NCBI RefSeq assembly: GCF_003173335.1
Contig: NZ_QGMZ01000005.1
Span: 1-64,000, forward strand
Direction of reading: 5' to 3'
Length of the DNA stretch: 64,000 nt
From: Methanospirillum stamsii
Lineage (GTDB): Archaea > Halobacteriota > Methanomicrobia > Methanomicrobiales > Methanospirillaceae
Shown here piece after piece: positions 47,551 to 56,507 of the stretch (positions are counted from its first letter, which is position 1; the number at the start of each line of letters is the position of its first letter). The notes under the pieces are model-generated. The model was not told where the DNA came from. It was given only the letters and a program-made list of their open reading frames with translations, and made no database searches. Made by a program: the position numbers and the translations under genes.

Positions 47551-48906
47551 TTATTGGATACCCGGAAAGGAGACTGGTGATCGAATGCATGTAAGATCCA
47601 TAATCTCAACAACATCTCCTTTTTTAATCCCGGTACTACCTTGGGGAATATGGATGATACCGTCACATTGAGAAAGAATACTCACCATGCCGGCCTTTCT
47701 TCCCAGCGGATATGCCCTGTCCCCGGAAATACGAATGGGAATATGATACTCCCTGTCCGGATGAGATTTAATATCAACGCCTGCAATAACCTGTTCTTTT
47801 AATAGCCCATGGGCATCAGCCCCTTTCATGGCCTGAATCAGGTTTGTTACCACAAGCAGTAACAGGAGGTATACTGATGCCGGGTGTCCGGGAAGCCCTA
47901 TTATGGGCTTTCCTCCAATTTCTCCAATAACCATTTTTTTTCGTGGAGATATCGAGAGACCTGATAGTAACAATTTACCCTGGCCGGATATCACTTCCGC
48001 AGTACGGTCCCGTTCATCATGAGCACTCCCGCCACTGATAATTACAGCGTCACATTCTTTTACGGCAGTCTTTAATAAATGAGAAAGATCTGCAGAACCT
48101 TCCCATGCAATTCCATACCGCTTTGGAATGGCGCCTAACTTCCGGCATAACGCAGATATGAGATATGAATTTGTCTCACGGATTTCACCTCTTGCAGGAC
48201 GCCCATCAGCCGGAACAAGTTCAGGTCCGGTAGAGAGGATTCCAATAACCGGCATGGCCCGGACCTGGACGGTGCAGATCCCAAATCCTGCAAGAACTCC
48301 GATATCCTGGGGTCTTAAAACCCATCCTTCCTGATAAATTACCTCTCCTGCTTTTGCATCCTCATCTTTTCTGATGACATTCTCACCCAGGATAACCGGG
48401 CAGGTTATTTCGACAGAGTGTCCTTTGAGAATTGCATATTCATGCATAACAACAGCGTCAGCACCCTCCGGAAGGGGGCCTCCGGTGATAATCGCTGCAC
48501 ATTCTCCATTTTTTATTTGTTTCTTCTCTGAATAGCCTGACCTGATTTCACCAGTATATGTAAGAATTGCAGGATTTTCAGGTTTGGCTCCTTTGACATC
48601 CCGGGAGTTTACTGCAAACCCGTCTTTCCATGATCTATCATATCCGGGCATATCCTCACGGCAAATAACCGGCGCTGCAAGGGTGTACCCGTCAGCATCA
48701 TCAATAAACCTGGTCTCAACTAAGGTCTCCGGAGCAATAGATCTGATAAGAGTAATTGCATCTTTTACTGAAGCCGAATAAATAGGGGATTTATCTTTAT
48801 CCTGAATATCTGAAGGTAATGAGCCTGGCATTATTGAAGGTTCTGGATGAATCACAGGATGTGTTTGATAATGAATGTTCATTGTTTTGGTTGCTGGAGA
48901 ATACAT
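47551..48906 (-). CDS. moeA: Molybdopterin molybdotransferase MoeA paralogue, divergent active site
   Basis: 451 residues. MoeA motifs: 'DRSWKDGFAV', 'TGGPLPEGADAVVMHE', 'STGPELVPAD' (Pro for the Asp of STGDEL), 'SGGSAHDERDRT', and 'SISPRKKMVIG' where the family normally reads PGKP. It therefore keeps the fold but changes at least two conserved positions, more than its neighbour at 45901-47244. It may insert a different metal (tungsten rather than molybdenum) or act on a different pterin; that is inference. It is first in the row of three moeA-type genes. A TATA-like ATATTTTATAG (about 48918-48928) just upstream suggests a leaderless message, and a perfect CCCATATGGG palindrome sits 20 nt before that box. 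Confidence 0.9.
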   Translation of the reverse strand: MYSPATKTMNIHYQTHPVIHPEPSIMPGSLPSDIQDKDKSPIYSASVKDAITLIRSIAPETLVETRFIDDADGYTLAAPVICREDMPGYDRSWKDGFAVNSRDVKGAKPENPAILTYTGEIRSGYSEKKQIKNGECAAIITGGPLPEGADAVVMHEYAILKGHSVEITCPVILGENVIRKDEDAKAGEVIYQEGWVLRPQDIGVLAGFGICTVQVRAMPVIGILSTGPELVPADGRPARGEIRETNSYLISALCRKLGAIPKRYGIAWEGSADLSHLLKTAVKECDAVIISGGSAHDERDRTAEVISGQGKLLLSGLSISPRKKMVIGEIGGKPIIGLPGHPASVYLLLLLVVTNLIQAMKGADAHGLLKEQVIAGVDIKSHPDREYHIPIRISGDRAYPLGRKAGMVSILSQCDGIIHIPQGSTGIKKGDVVEIMDLTCIRSPVSFPGIQ

Positions 48907-48945
48907 ATGATTCTCTCTATAAAATATGCTTTACGAGTTTTGAGG

Positions 48946-48955
48946 CCCATATGGG
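48946..48955. promoter_or_regulatory. CCCATATGGG palindrome upstream of the moeA promoter
   Basis: A perfect 10-nt palindrome lies about 20 nt upstream of the TATA-like box of the moeA at 47551-48906. This spot suits an activator, or a repressor competing with TFB. The regulator is unknown and the site resembles no ModE box I know. A second symmetric site, TTTTCC-AC-GGAAAA (49024-49037), lies toward modA. Confidence 0.35.
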
Positions 48956-49164
48956 TAATATTAAATAGTGAACCTGCATGTAAAATAAACTCACTGTCAT
49001 TTCATTCTGAAGTTACAAAATAATTTTCCACGGAAAAGAAATGAAATTAAAAAATTTGTGTGTATTTTCGTTTTTGGTCATTATCCATAACACTGTTCCT
49101 GCATGTTTTTATTTCAGACGTATATCGAAAATATTTTATTTCATCCCTCGTCTAACTACTAATT

Positions 49165-49962
49165 ATGAACTACTCGTTAAGTTCTCTGGCATGTTTTTTC
49201 ATCTGCCTGTTAGTTGTTTTCTTACCTGCGCAGGTATGTGCTGCAGATAATGCCCCGGAGTCACTCTTTGTTTATTCCGGTGCCGGTCTTAAGGGGCCGA
49301 TGACTGAAATCGGAGAAGCGTTCGAAGAAAAAACCGGAATACCTGTGGAATTTAATTTTGCCGGATCCGGAACTCTCATTAGTCAGATGGAAATCTCAAA
49401 AAAAGGGGATGCTTTTATTCCTGGTGGTACTCCTGACTATGCAATTGCACAAAATAAGAGTCTTGTAACCGATCCGGTGTATGTTGCATACCATGTTCCG
49501 GTAATTGGTGTTCTGCCTGGAAACCCACAGGGGATTGAATCTGTTCAGGACTTTACCAAAGAGGGACTCAAACTTGCCCTTGGTGATGTGAATGCAACAG
49601 CCATTGGAAGACAGGGCCAGAAACTCTTTGATAAACTCGGCATTGCAGATGAGATTGAAAAGAATGTCGTTCTGCGTGCACCGACTATTAATGAAGTGGT
49701 AACAGCGTTAAAACTGAAGCAGGTTGATGCAAGCCTTATCACCATTGATCAGATAAAAGGAGATGAAATAGAGGCAGTACCCCTTGTTGGTGATGAAAGC
49801 ATAGCACTTGTTGTTCCAATCGGACTGACTACCTTTACAACGCAGAAGGATTCTGCACAACAATTTGTGGACTTTGTATCATCAGATGAAGGAAAAGCAA
49901 TATTCAAAAAGCATGGGCATCCTATTTATCCGGATCCGGCCTATGCTGATGTGAAACTATGA
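49165..49962 (+). CDS. modA: Molybdate/tungstate ABC transporter substrate-binding protein
   Basis: 265 residues. A signal peptide (about 1-26, cleavage near 'VCAAD') precedes a ModA-type binding protein: 'LFVYSGAGLKGPMTEIGEAF', 'FAGSGTLISQME' and 'ALGDVNATAIGRQGQKL', the oxyanion-contact segments. It captures molybdate or tungstate outside the membrane and delivers it to the permease. Which metal is preferred cannot be told; nearby formate and formylmethanofuran dehydrogenases use both in methanogens. A TATA-like AAAATATTTTA lies about 30 nt upstream, so the leader is very short. It is first in an operon with a small ORF, modB and modC. Confidence 0.92.
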   Translation: MNYSLSSLACFFICLLVVFLPAQVCAADNAPESLFVYSGAGLKGPMTEIGEAFEEKTGIPVEFNFAGSGTLISQMEISKKGDAFIPGGTPDYAIAQNKSLVTDPVYVAYHVPVIGVLPGNPQGIESVQDFTKEGLKLALGDVNATAIGRQGQKLFDKLGIADEIEKNVVLRAPTINEVVTALKLKQVDASLITIDQIKGDEIEAVPLVGDESIALVVPIGLTTFTTQKDSAQQFVDFVSSDEGKAIFKKHGHPIYPDPAYADVKL

Positions 49963-50180
49963 GTACCTCACCTCTAAGAATCGAACCCCCAAGGGTTCTC
50001 ACAACTCCTTTTTTTGGCTTTTTAAGGATTTTGTTTCAAAAACTGTGTTTGATATATGCCAAGCGGTGTTTTCTTCTCCGGGCACCAGGTCTTATTCCTG
50101 ATGTTTCACCCGGATGTGTTTTTCCGGTATCATTCCGCCAGAACATAATGAAATCAACATTCTTTGTTCAGTACACATGA
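49959..50180 (+). CDS. Possible small coupling ORF between modA and modB
   Basis: 73 codons. The ATG overlaps the modA stop as ATGA (49959-49962), and the TGA overlaps the modB ATG as ATGA (50177-50180). Such overlaps at both ends are unlikely by chance and fit a translated linker that carries ribosomes from modA to modB. The predicted peptide is basic and rich in Phe, Cys and Pro ('LRILFQKLCLIYAKRCF') and resembles no family I know. It may be a real small membrane peptide, a decayed gene, or simply a coupling device. Confidence 0.45.
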   Translation: MSTSPLRIEPPRVLTTPFFGFLRILFQKLCLIYAKRCFLLRAPGLIPDVSPGCVFPVSFRQNIMKSTFFVQYT

Positions 50181-50986
50181 AACGGATATTCAGGGTTCTT
50201 TCTTTCTCCTGGTTTAAGGGCTCTCTGATTTTTCTCTCCGGAGCGTTAATATTCTTTTTCTGTCTGGTATTTGCCGGATTGATACTCTGGCCAGAGCCCC
50301 GGGCATTATTCGAAGCATTGGCATCTGAAGAGATACGATTCGCAATTGAACTCTCACTGATTACTTCACTCATCTCAACCATGCTCTGTGCCGCGATCGC
50401 CCTTCCTGTTGCATATGCTCTCTCCCGGTATCAGTTTGTGTCATCCCGTCTGATGGGTCTGATAATAAGCCTCCCATTATCTCTTCCTCCCCTTGTGGCA
50501 GGTATCGCCCTCCTGATCTTCTTTGGCCCGTCAGTATTCGGCCAGTTAATCCAAGCAACCGGAATTGATATCGTCTACACCACTTCAGCCATTATAATCG
50601 CACAGTTTTTTGTGAATGTTCCATACCTCATCCGGGTGATGCGATCTGCGTTTGACTCGGTAAATCCAAGGTATGAATATGTTGCCCGGACACTTGGAGC
50701 AAGTGAGCCGGGAGTATTCTTCCAGGTGAGTCTTCCCATGTCAAAGCAGGCTCTTCTTGCAGGTCTTACAATTACATGGTCAAAAGCAATGGGAGAATTT
50801 GGTGCAGTTTTAATGCTGGCAGGGGCAACAAAGATGAAAACTGAGACATTGCCTATTGCTCTCTATCTGAATATCTCCACCGGAGATCTTGACATGGCAA
50901 TTGCATCTGCCACCATTCTCCTTGCAATATCTGTTGGAACACTGGTGATTTTTGAATACTTCTTTGGTTCACGGAGGATACTCTGA
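50177..50986 (+). CDS. modB: Molybdate/tungstate ABC transporter permease
   Basis: 269 residues from the ATG at 50177; the frame is open to 50114 but the ATGA junction marks the start. It has about six membrane helices and the binding-protein-dependent transport motif in the cytoplasmic loop: 'EYVARTLGASEPGVFFQVSLPMSKQALLAGLTITWSKAMGEFGA', the EAA loop that docks on ModC. It forms a homodimeric channel for molybdate or tungstate. Its stop shares a base with the modC start (TGATG). Confidence 0.92.
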   Translation: MKRIFRVLSFSWFKGSLIFLSGALIFFFCLVFAGLILWPEPRALFEALASEEIRFAIELSLITSLISTMLCAAIALPVAYALSRYQFVSSRLMGLIISLPLSLPPLVAGIALLIFFGPSVFGQLIQATGIDIVYTTSAIIIAQFFVNVPYLIRVMRSAFDSVNPRYEYVARTLGASEPGVFFQVSLPMSKQALLAGLTITWSKAMGEFGAVLMLAGATKMKTETLPIALYLNISTGDLDMAIASATILLAISVGTLVIFEYFFGSRRIL

Positions 50987-52071
50987 TGCCACTTGAAATC
51001 CGGTCTTTATCAAAAACATTAGGTGATTTTCAACTCCGGAATGTAAGCCTGACCATCAAGGACAGTGAATATTTTATAATCCTTGGACAATCCGGAGCAG
51101 GTAAGACGATCCTGCTTGAAACAATCGCCGGTATTCATCGTCCGGATACTGGGAGAATTTTCCTTGACGGAACCGATATTACCGATACCCCTGCTCGGCA
51201 CCGTCATATTGGTATGGTTTACCAGGATTACATGCTATTTCCTCATCTTAATGTGGAAAAAAACATCGGTTTTGGTCTGAAACAATTAGGTGAACCTGGA
51301 GAAATAATCAGGAATGCAGTAGAAGAAATATCCGCTCTTCTTGGGATAAAACATCTTTTGGAGAGAAACCCGGAGACACTCTCCGGTGGGGAGCAGCAGC
51401 GTGTTGCCATCGCCCGGGCACTGATCATCCGGCCACGGGTACTTCTTCTGGATGAACCCCTTTCTGCTCTTGATGCAATCACCCGGAGAAAGATGAGAAC
51501 TGAATTATCCCGTCTTCCATCCCTCACCGGAGTATCTGTTATTCATATTACTCATCATGCAGAAGATCTGATATCACTTGGACACCGGTCTGCGGTTATG
51601 GATGAAGGATCCGTTATACAGGTAGGAAATCCGGATGAAATATTCCAAAATCCTCAGACTCCTTTCGTTGCCGCCTTTACCGGAATGGAGAACCTGTTCT
51701 CCGGTATTGCCAGGGAAAGTCACGAAGGGAAGATAATCAGGGTTGGAACTGTCAGGATCCATGCTATCACTCCTCTCACCGGTCCGGTTTTTTTTGGTAT
51801 CAGGTCTGAAGATCTGATATTTTCACGAGAAATCCTGAAATCCAGTGCGAGAAATGTCCTAAAAGCAACTGTAACAAAGATTCGGATTATGGGCTCCCTG
51901 GCCTGGGTAATGGTGGATTGTGGTATCTGCCTGACCGGGGTGCTTACCGTTCAAAGCCTGTTTGAATTAGAGATTGATGATGGCGATGTGGTGTATATTA
52001 CCTTTAAAGCATCTGCAGTAACGGTATTCCCTGATGAAAATGGTACGGGAAAAAAAGGAATTATCTCTTGA
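50986..52071 (+). CDS. modC: Molybdate/tungstate ABC transporter ATP-binding protein
   Basis: 361 residues. Walker A is GQSGAGKT (about residues 36-43), Q-loop '[10 protein letters not shown]', signature '[15 protein letters not shown]', Walker B '[12 protein letters not shown]', switch His in 'HITHHAEDL'. A C-terminal TOBE-like regulatory domain (about 290-350) may bind oxyanion and limit transport when metal is plentiful. It powers ModB. Its 3' end overlaps the fmdC gene on the opposite strand by 11 nt, so the transporter and formylmethanofuran dehydrogenase operons run into one another. Confidence 0.93.
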   Translation: MPLEIRSLSKTLGDFQLRNVSLTIKDSEYFIILGQSGAGKTILLETIAGIHRPDTGRIFLDGTDITDTPARHRHIGMVYQDYMLFPHLNVEKNIGFGLKQLGEPGEIIRNAVEEISALLGIKHLLERNPETLSGGEQQRVAIARALIIRPRVLLLDEPLSALDAITRRKMRTELSRLPSLTGVSVIHITHHAEDLISLGHRSAVMDEGSVIQVGNPDEIFQNPQTPFVAAFTGMENLFSGIARESHEGKIIRVGTVRIHAITPLTGPVFFGIRSEDLIFSREILKSSARNVLKATVTKIRIMGSLAWVMVDCGICLTGVLTVQSLFELEIDDGDVVYITFKASAVTVFPDENGTGKKGIIS

Positions 52072-53059
52072 TTCCATCAATAAGACGTGAGACCTGCATT
52101 GGTTTCATATCAACATCAAAGGTATCATATATATATGTTCTGACCTGCTGAACAGTTGGCTCTTGATCTTTAAATGCTTCTTTCAGGTGCTCAATTTGCT
52201 TATCGGTCAGCTTTTTTCTCTTTTCTGTATGGATTGCCGGAGCTGCTGTTTCTCCTGCACCGGTCGGGACGTATATTTTTCCATAGATAACCTCGCCTTT
52301 CCGCTTTGCATGACGCTCGCCCATGTCACCGATCCAGACCTGAAACATCTGTTTCTTTCCGTCCAGTTCGACCTCTTCCTCGCCTTTCAGGATGTAGGAT
52401 GGCATCATCCGCTCAACCTGTCCAAGGACAAAGATATCTCCCTTGACCATCTGGCCTCCAACCCGGCCTTTTGCATTGCCACGGATGATTATCTTTCCAC
52501 CTTCTGCATGGGTACCAAGATGAACATCGACATTGCCTCCGATATCGATGGTTCCGCCAATCATGAAGGTTGCAGTGTCTGATCCGGCATTGCCCTTCAC
52601 GGTAACTTTACCTCCCTGCATGCCCCGCCAGTCTCCCCGGTAGGATGCAGCAAGGTAGTTCTTTGCGTTCCCATCAACAATGAATTCTCCACCGGTCATC
52701 CCGATGGCACAAAACGAGTCAACATTGCCTTTGACATGGATCTTTCCACCTGCCATCCACGCTGCAGTGTACATGTCGGTGTTTCCCTGAACCTCGATCT
52801 CCCCGGCGGTCATTTTCATTCCGATGTACTTGACCTTGTCAGTCGGACCGGCAATGACTATCTTCGTGTCTGCAGCAGTTTCTCCTCCTTTTCCTTCAAC
52901 AGAGAAGTAATCGCTTATTTTTGCAGTCTGGTTTCCAAGATGAACATGAAGTTCTCCTATTTGCTGGGCTGTTTTTCCTGCAAAATGGTCAGGAGTGACA
53001 TTCTCTGCTTCCAGATAGAGATCCGGTACCTTTGTAAGGGTAAGTTTTACAATATCCAT
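52061..53059 (-). CDS. fmdC: Formylmethanofuran dehydrogenase subunit C with extra C-terminal HTH-like tail
   Basis: 332 residues. Residues 60-265 form the right-handed beta-helix typical of this subunit and the related glutamate synthase domain, with repeated 'GGKIxVxGN', 'GGEFIVDGN' and 'GGTIDIGGN' units. Subunit C usually ends near residue 270. Here about 60 residues follow a linker, ending 'KLTDKQIEHLKEAFKDQ...TVQQVRTYIYDTFDVDMKPMQVSRLI' in pattern, which looks like a helix-turn-helix or winged-helix. Subunit C bridges the formate-to-methanofuran active site of FmdA and the metal site of FmdB. GGAGTGAAAAGG precedes the ATG. It is last in the fmdDBAC operon. Confidence 0.92.
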   Translation of the reverse strand: MDIVKLTLTKVPDLYLEAENVTPDHFAGKTAQQIGELHVHLGNQTAKISDYFSVEGKGGETAADTKIVIAGPTDKVKYIGMKMTAGEIEVQGNTDMYTAAWMAGGKIHVKGNVDSFCAIGMTGGEFIVDGNAKNYLAASYRGDWRGMQGGKVTVKGNAGSDTATFMIGGTIDIGGNVDVHLGTHAEGGKIIIRGNAKGRVGGQMVKGDIFVLGQVERMMPSYILKGEEEVELDGKKQMFQVWIGDMGERHAKRKGEVIYGKIYVPTGAGETAAPAIHTEKRKKLTDKQIEHLKEAFKDQEPTVQQVRTYIYDTFDVDMKPMQVSRLIDGIKR

Positions 53060-53072
53060 TCCTTTTCACTCC

Positions 53073-54773
53073 TTAATTGGAATCTACCTCAATCACGTAG
53101 GGATTTGGTACGTAGTGGTTCGAAACCTCGTAGTTGTTTATGGTCATACTGTAGAACTTGAGGAACTTCATCTGGACATCGCGTTCTACCTGCTTGTTCT
53201 CCGGTACCTTTGCATCTACCCAGAGCGTCCGCTTGTTTCCATTGCTGATAACTTCACGGTTCTCAACAACCATTGTACCGCTCTTGAAGACGCAATCTGC
53301 AGCACTAAATGCTGTTTCAATCTCTTCCGGATTTTTGATTTTATCTTCGTTCAGGTTGTATACAACAACATCTGCATCCATACCCGGAGCAAGACCACCA
53401 AAGACATTTTCAAGACCTAATGCTTTTGCAGGTCCGGCCCTTGTCATCTGAACGATCTCGAACATGCTCAGTTCACGGTCTAGGGATGCAAGGTTCGTTG
53501 CTGCAATAACCTTTTCTGAATGTTTAAAGCCCTTGAGCATCTCCTGGCGTGACTTGTCAGACATAAGCCACTTGATGACACGGGGGTAACGGGTGAATGG
53601 TCCTGCATTCGGGTGGTCAGTTGTGATGAACGTTCTCAATGGATCCTTTGCGTAGAGACCTAATTCAAGACCAATTGCCCACTGGATGGCACAAACCTTG
53701 ATGTTCGGGTCGTAGACATAGGGAACGATACCAGAACTGGTCTCAAGTTCAACATCCACATTTGCCCACTTGAGGTGGTTGAGTGAAGTGAGGTGGTGTT
53801 CGAACGGACCGTCTGCGGTCATCGTGGTGGTTTCATCAAGTGTGACACAACCTAAATCCATGGTCATGTTTTTGTTCTTGTTGAAATATTCTGCAACTTC
53901 CTTTGCTTTTGATTCAAAATTTACCCAGCTGTCTCCACCATATGAATGGAACTGGACATGGGTGTGGTGAAGAACCTGCTCACGACCGAACTTGTTCTTT
54001 GCCTTCACTCCCTCAGCAATTTTTAAGGTTGCAAGGGTTGTTTCGTAGTTGCCAGGGTTTCCAAGATTGTTTGAATGGATATGAATGGAATGCGGAAGAC
54101 CCAGTTGTTCGTTGGCGGTAAGGAGTCCTTTTACAATCTCTGCCGGAGTAATATCAAAGTACGGAACCGGATCATCCACGGTTGTACAGTTTTCTCCCCA
54201 ACCCCATGCCTCTGAACCGCCGGGGTTTACAATCTTGATTCCATACCCCTTGGTTGTCTTCAGGAGCCAGGCAATATATGCACAGACATTATCCATCTCG
54301 TTGTTTTTCAGGTACTCAAAAACGAACCAGTTATTTCCAAAGACTGGTAATGCACCCTCGTCAATAATTGGTGTATCCTTTATCTCTTCATGGACGTGTC
54401 GTGCATAAAGGGGAGGCATTGCTGCTTCCATGACGGTGGTGTATCCCATCCGGGCATATTCGTATCCGGTCTTAAAGGTAGTCGGGATTGAGAAACCCCC
54501 AGACATCCGTGTGTTCTTTCCGGTTGGTTTATAGGTGAAAAGTTTGTCCTCCGGACGGTAGTTTCTTCCTTCATTGACTTTCGGACCGGCAACGTGTGCA
54601 TGAATATCCACTGCACCGGCCATGACGGTCTTACCCTTTGCATCAATTACCTTTGCCTTAGAGGAGACCTTGTCTGCAATCTTACCATCCTTGATACAGA
54701 CATCGGCGACATCTCCCTTTATTCCGGTCTTCGGGTCGTAGACTTTTCCGTTTTTTATGATATATTCGCTCAT
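53073..54773 (-). CDS. fmdA: Formylmethanofuran dehydrogenase subunit A (amidohydrolase)
   Basis: 566 residues from the ATG at 54773, chosen because GGAG lies 9 nt upstream; an earlier TTG falls inside that site. It belongs to the amidohydrolase superfamily: 'AGAVDIHAHVAG' carries the first metal His pair, 'HIHSNNLG' and 'LHHTHVQFH' later His ligands, and 'TTDHPNAGPFTRYP' the catalytic Asp region. It condenses formate, made from CO2 at subunit B, with methanofuran to give formylmethanofuran, the first step of methanogenesis from CO2. It lies between fmdB (13-nt gap) and fmdC (13-nt gap) in one operon. Confidence 0.95.
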   Translation of the reverse strand: MSEYIIKNGKVYDPKTGIKGDVADVCIKDGKIADKVSSKAKVIDAKGKTVMAGAVDIHAHVAGPKVNEGRNYRPEDKLFTYKPTGKNTRMSGGFSIPTTFKTGYEYARMGYTTVMEAAMPPLYARHVHEEIKDTPIIDEGALPVFGNNWFVFEYLKNNEMDNVCAYIAWLLKTTKGYGIKIVNPGGSEAWGWGENCTTVDDPVPYFDITPAEIVKGLLTANEQLGLPHSIHIHSNNLGNPGNYETTLATLKIAEGVKAKNKFGREQVLHHTHVQFHSYGGDSWVNFESKAKEVAEYFNKNKNMTMDLGCVTLDETTTMTADGPFEHHLTSLNHLKWANVDVELETSSGIVPYVYDPNIKVCAIQWAIGLELGLYAKDPLRTFITTDHPNAGPFTRYPRVIKWLMSDKSRQEMLKGFKHSEKVIAATNLASLDRELSMFEIVQMTRAGPAKALGLENVFGGLAPGMDADVVVYNLNEDKIKNPEEIETAFSAADCVFKSGTMVVENREVISNGNKRTLWVDAKVPENKQVERDVQMKFLKFYSMTINNYEVSNHYVPNPYVIEVDSN

Positions 54774-54786
54774 AATTTTCAACTCC

Positions 54787-56106
54787 TTAGTTTGCCTTCA
54801 GTTCTCTGACCCTCTTTAAAACTCCCTCGAGGAACTGCTGATCGGTGAGCATTCCTTCCGGAGGTTCGACAACCTTTCTTGACTCAATCGGGACGTTGTC
54901 CATACGATAACAGTTTCCTCCGACTTCTACACCAACAAAGGCTACCGGAACGTGGACTTTACAAATGGAGGTAGTCGGTGTGATATGCGGGTCAATTGCT
55001 ACTGACGGGAGTTTTGAGATCTCCTTGACACACTGCATTGGGAAATGTGCTCCCGGATCGCTGCCAAGGACAAACATGGCATCAATCTCCTTTCTTTTCA
55101 GGACTTCAATGGTACCGGTCTCACCAGGGTTGTACCGGGCAAATCCTCTTGAAAGATCGACAGAATAAGGGAATCCAAACTGCCAGCCGAGAACCTGACC
55201 TGAACCTGTCACATTATAATGTCCCCGCATTGCTATGATGGAGAACTTGGTATAGTCGTTAAGGTCTTTGGTCAGCATGATGGCCGCATCGATGTTATGA
55301 TCTTTTCCAAGAGACTGGGTTACACCCATTCCGAAGAAGATAACTCCGAAACGCCCGGATTTGAGCATTTCTGCAGCTTCATATACTTTCTCTTTTGGAA
55401 CACCTGCGATGATATCTCCGGTTAGTTCCTGTCCACGGACAGCTGCACGAAGGGCCTGGAGCAATTCATAGTCATATCCCTGTTCGACCTGGAGATGAAC
55501 ATCAGCAAGACTTGATGTGTCAGTGCACCGGGGGTCTACTACAATGATCTTTCTCTGTTTCTGGCCCTTTCCGGTAAAGTATCCACGGGGGAAGATTGAA
55601 TATCGGGACATGTGCCGGGGATGTCCATGTGCCGGGTTAGATCCCCAGAAGATAATACGATCTGCACGGTTCTTGACTTCTCCAAGAGTACAGCTTGGAA
55701 TCCCCACATTCTGAACGGCAACAAGTGTGGTTCCGTGACAGACTGCTGCGGTGTTGTCAACAAGTGCACCACAGAGTTCAGCAATTTCATGCCCGACACT
55801 CTGGGATTCACAGTTGGTAGAAGACCACCCGTACATTGAGGGCTTCTTTGCATTGACCAGCATTTGTGCGGTATATTCAATTGCTTCCTCGTAGGTTATC
55901 TCTTTAAATGATCCGTCTTCCTGGAGTTTCCGGGGACGGGTTACCCGGTGGGAATGGTCAGAAGAGTGGAGGAATTTTTCTGCACCGATTGCACAGGCGT
56001 TTTCTACGCTGAGGATTTTTTTACCTTCATCATCTGTGACAACAACGAGATCATCACAGAGTGTTCCACAAAACGGACAGATTACATCGGTTACTGTTTT
56101 TGACAT
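54787..56106 (-). CDS. fmdB: Formylmethanofuran dehydrogenase subunit B (Mo/W-pterin catalytic subunit)
   Basis: 439 residues of the molybdopterin oxidoreductase family. A [4Fe-4S] site uses Cys10, Cys13, Cys17 and Cys38 ('CPFCGTLCDDL'). The metal ligand is Cys123 in 'AAVCHGTT', followed by His124; other methanogens have selenocysteine at this place. 'IFWGSNPAHGHPRHMSRYS' and 'VVDPRCTDTSSLAD' bind the pterin guanine dinucleotide. It reduces CO2 to formate using electrons from ferredoxin. Whether it holds Mo (Fmd) or W (Fwd) cannot be read from sequence. The ATG overlaps the fmdD stop by one base (TAATG). Confidence 0.95.
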   Translation of the reverse strand: MSKTVTDVICPFCGTLCDDLVVVTDDEGKKILSVENACAIGAEKFLHSSDHSHRVTRPRKLQEDGSFKEITYEEAIEYTAQMLVNAKKPSMYGWSSTNCESQSVGHEIAELCGALVDNTAAVCHGTTLVAVQNVGIPSCTLGEVKNRADRIIFWGSNPAHGHPRHMSRYSIFPRGYFTGKGQKQRKIIVVDPRCTDTSSLADVHLQVEQGYDYELLQALRAAVRGQELTGDIIAGVPKEKVYEAAEMLKSGRFGVIFFGMGVTQSLGKDHNIDAAIMLTKDLNDYTKFSIIAMRGHYNVTGSGQVLGWQFGFPYSVDLSRGFARYNPGETGTIEVLKRKEIDAMFVLGSDPGAHFPMQCVKEISKLPSVAIDPHITPTTSICKVHVPVAFVGVEVGGNCYRMDNVPIESRKVVEPPEGMLTDQQFLEGVLKRVRELKAN

Positions 56107-56507
56107 TATTCATCACCCCAGCATTTAGACCGGACAAGTTCGATTGAATTTAAAACTTTTTCTCTGTCTGCCGGTTCGATGGTAATTGGAACCCCCTTAA
56201 AAGTGGGCATACCTGTGCTGTAGGTTTCAGGACTGGTGACACTATTTGCCCAGGGTCCCATTGGTATAAAGGCCACCCCTGGGTGTGGTCCCTGGGTAGC
56301 TTCTATTGCTTTTACTATAACCTCGCCATGTTGGCTTTTTACCTTGACATTGGTGTTTTTCATAATGCCAAGACGCTTAAAATCAGACTCATCGATCTCG
56401 ATGATCCCACAAGCTTTCATGTACTTGTCGGTTTCTTTTCCGCCTTCCATAGAGACGCCCTGTTGAATAGTGCGTCCGGAAATCAGATTGATAGTTATTG
56501 TGCTCAT
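56106..56507 (-). CDS. fmdD: Formylmethanofuran dehydrogenase subunit D (molybdopterin-dinucleotide-binding)
   Basis: 133 residues, the beta-barrel pterin-dinucleotide-binding domain that in other oxidoreductases is fused to the catalytic subunit: 'IIEIDESDFKRLGIMKNTNVKVKSQHGEVIVKA' and 'AFIPMGPWANSVTSPETYSTGMP'. It completes the cofactor site of FmdB. It is first in the fmdDBAC operon, translated just before fmdB. A TATA-like TTAATATATTG lies at about 56645-56655 on this strand, which predicts a leader of about 115 nt containing a 9-bp inverted repeat. Confidence 0.93.
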   Translation of the reverse strand: MSTITINLISGRTIQQGVSMEGGKETDKYMKACGIIEIDESDFKRLGIMKNTNVKVKSQHGEVIVKAIEATQGPHPGVAFIPMGPWANSVTSPETYSTGMPTFKGVPITIEPADREKVLNSIELVRSKCWGDE

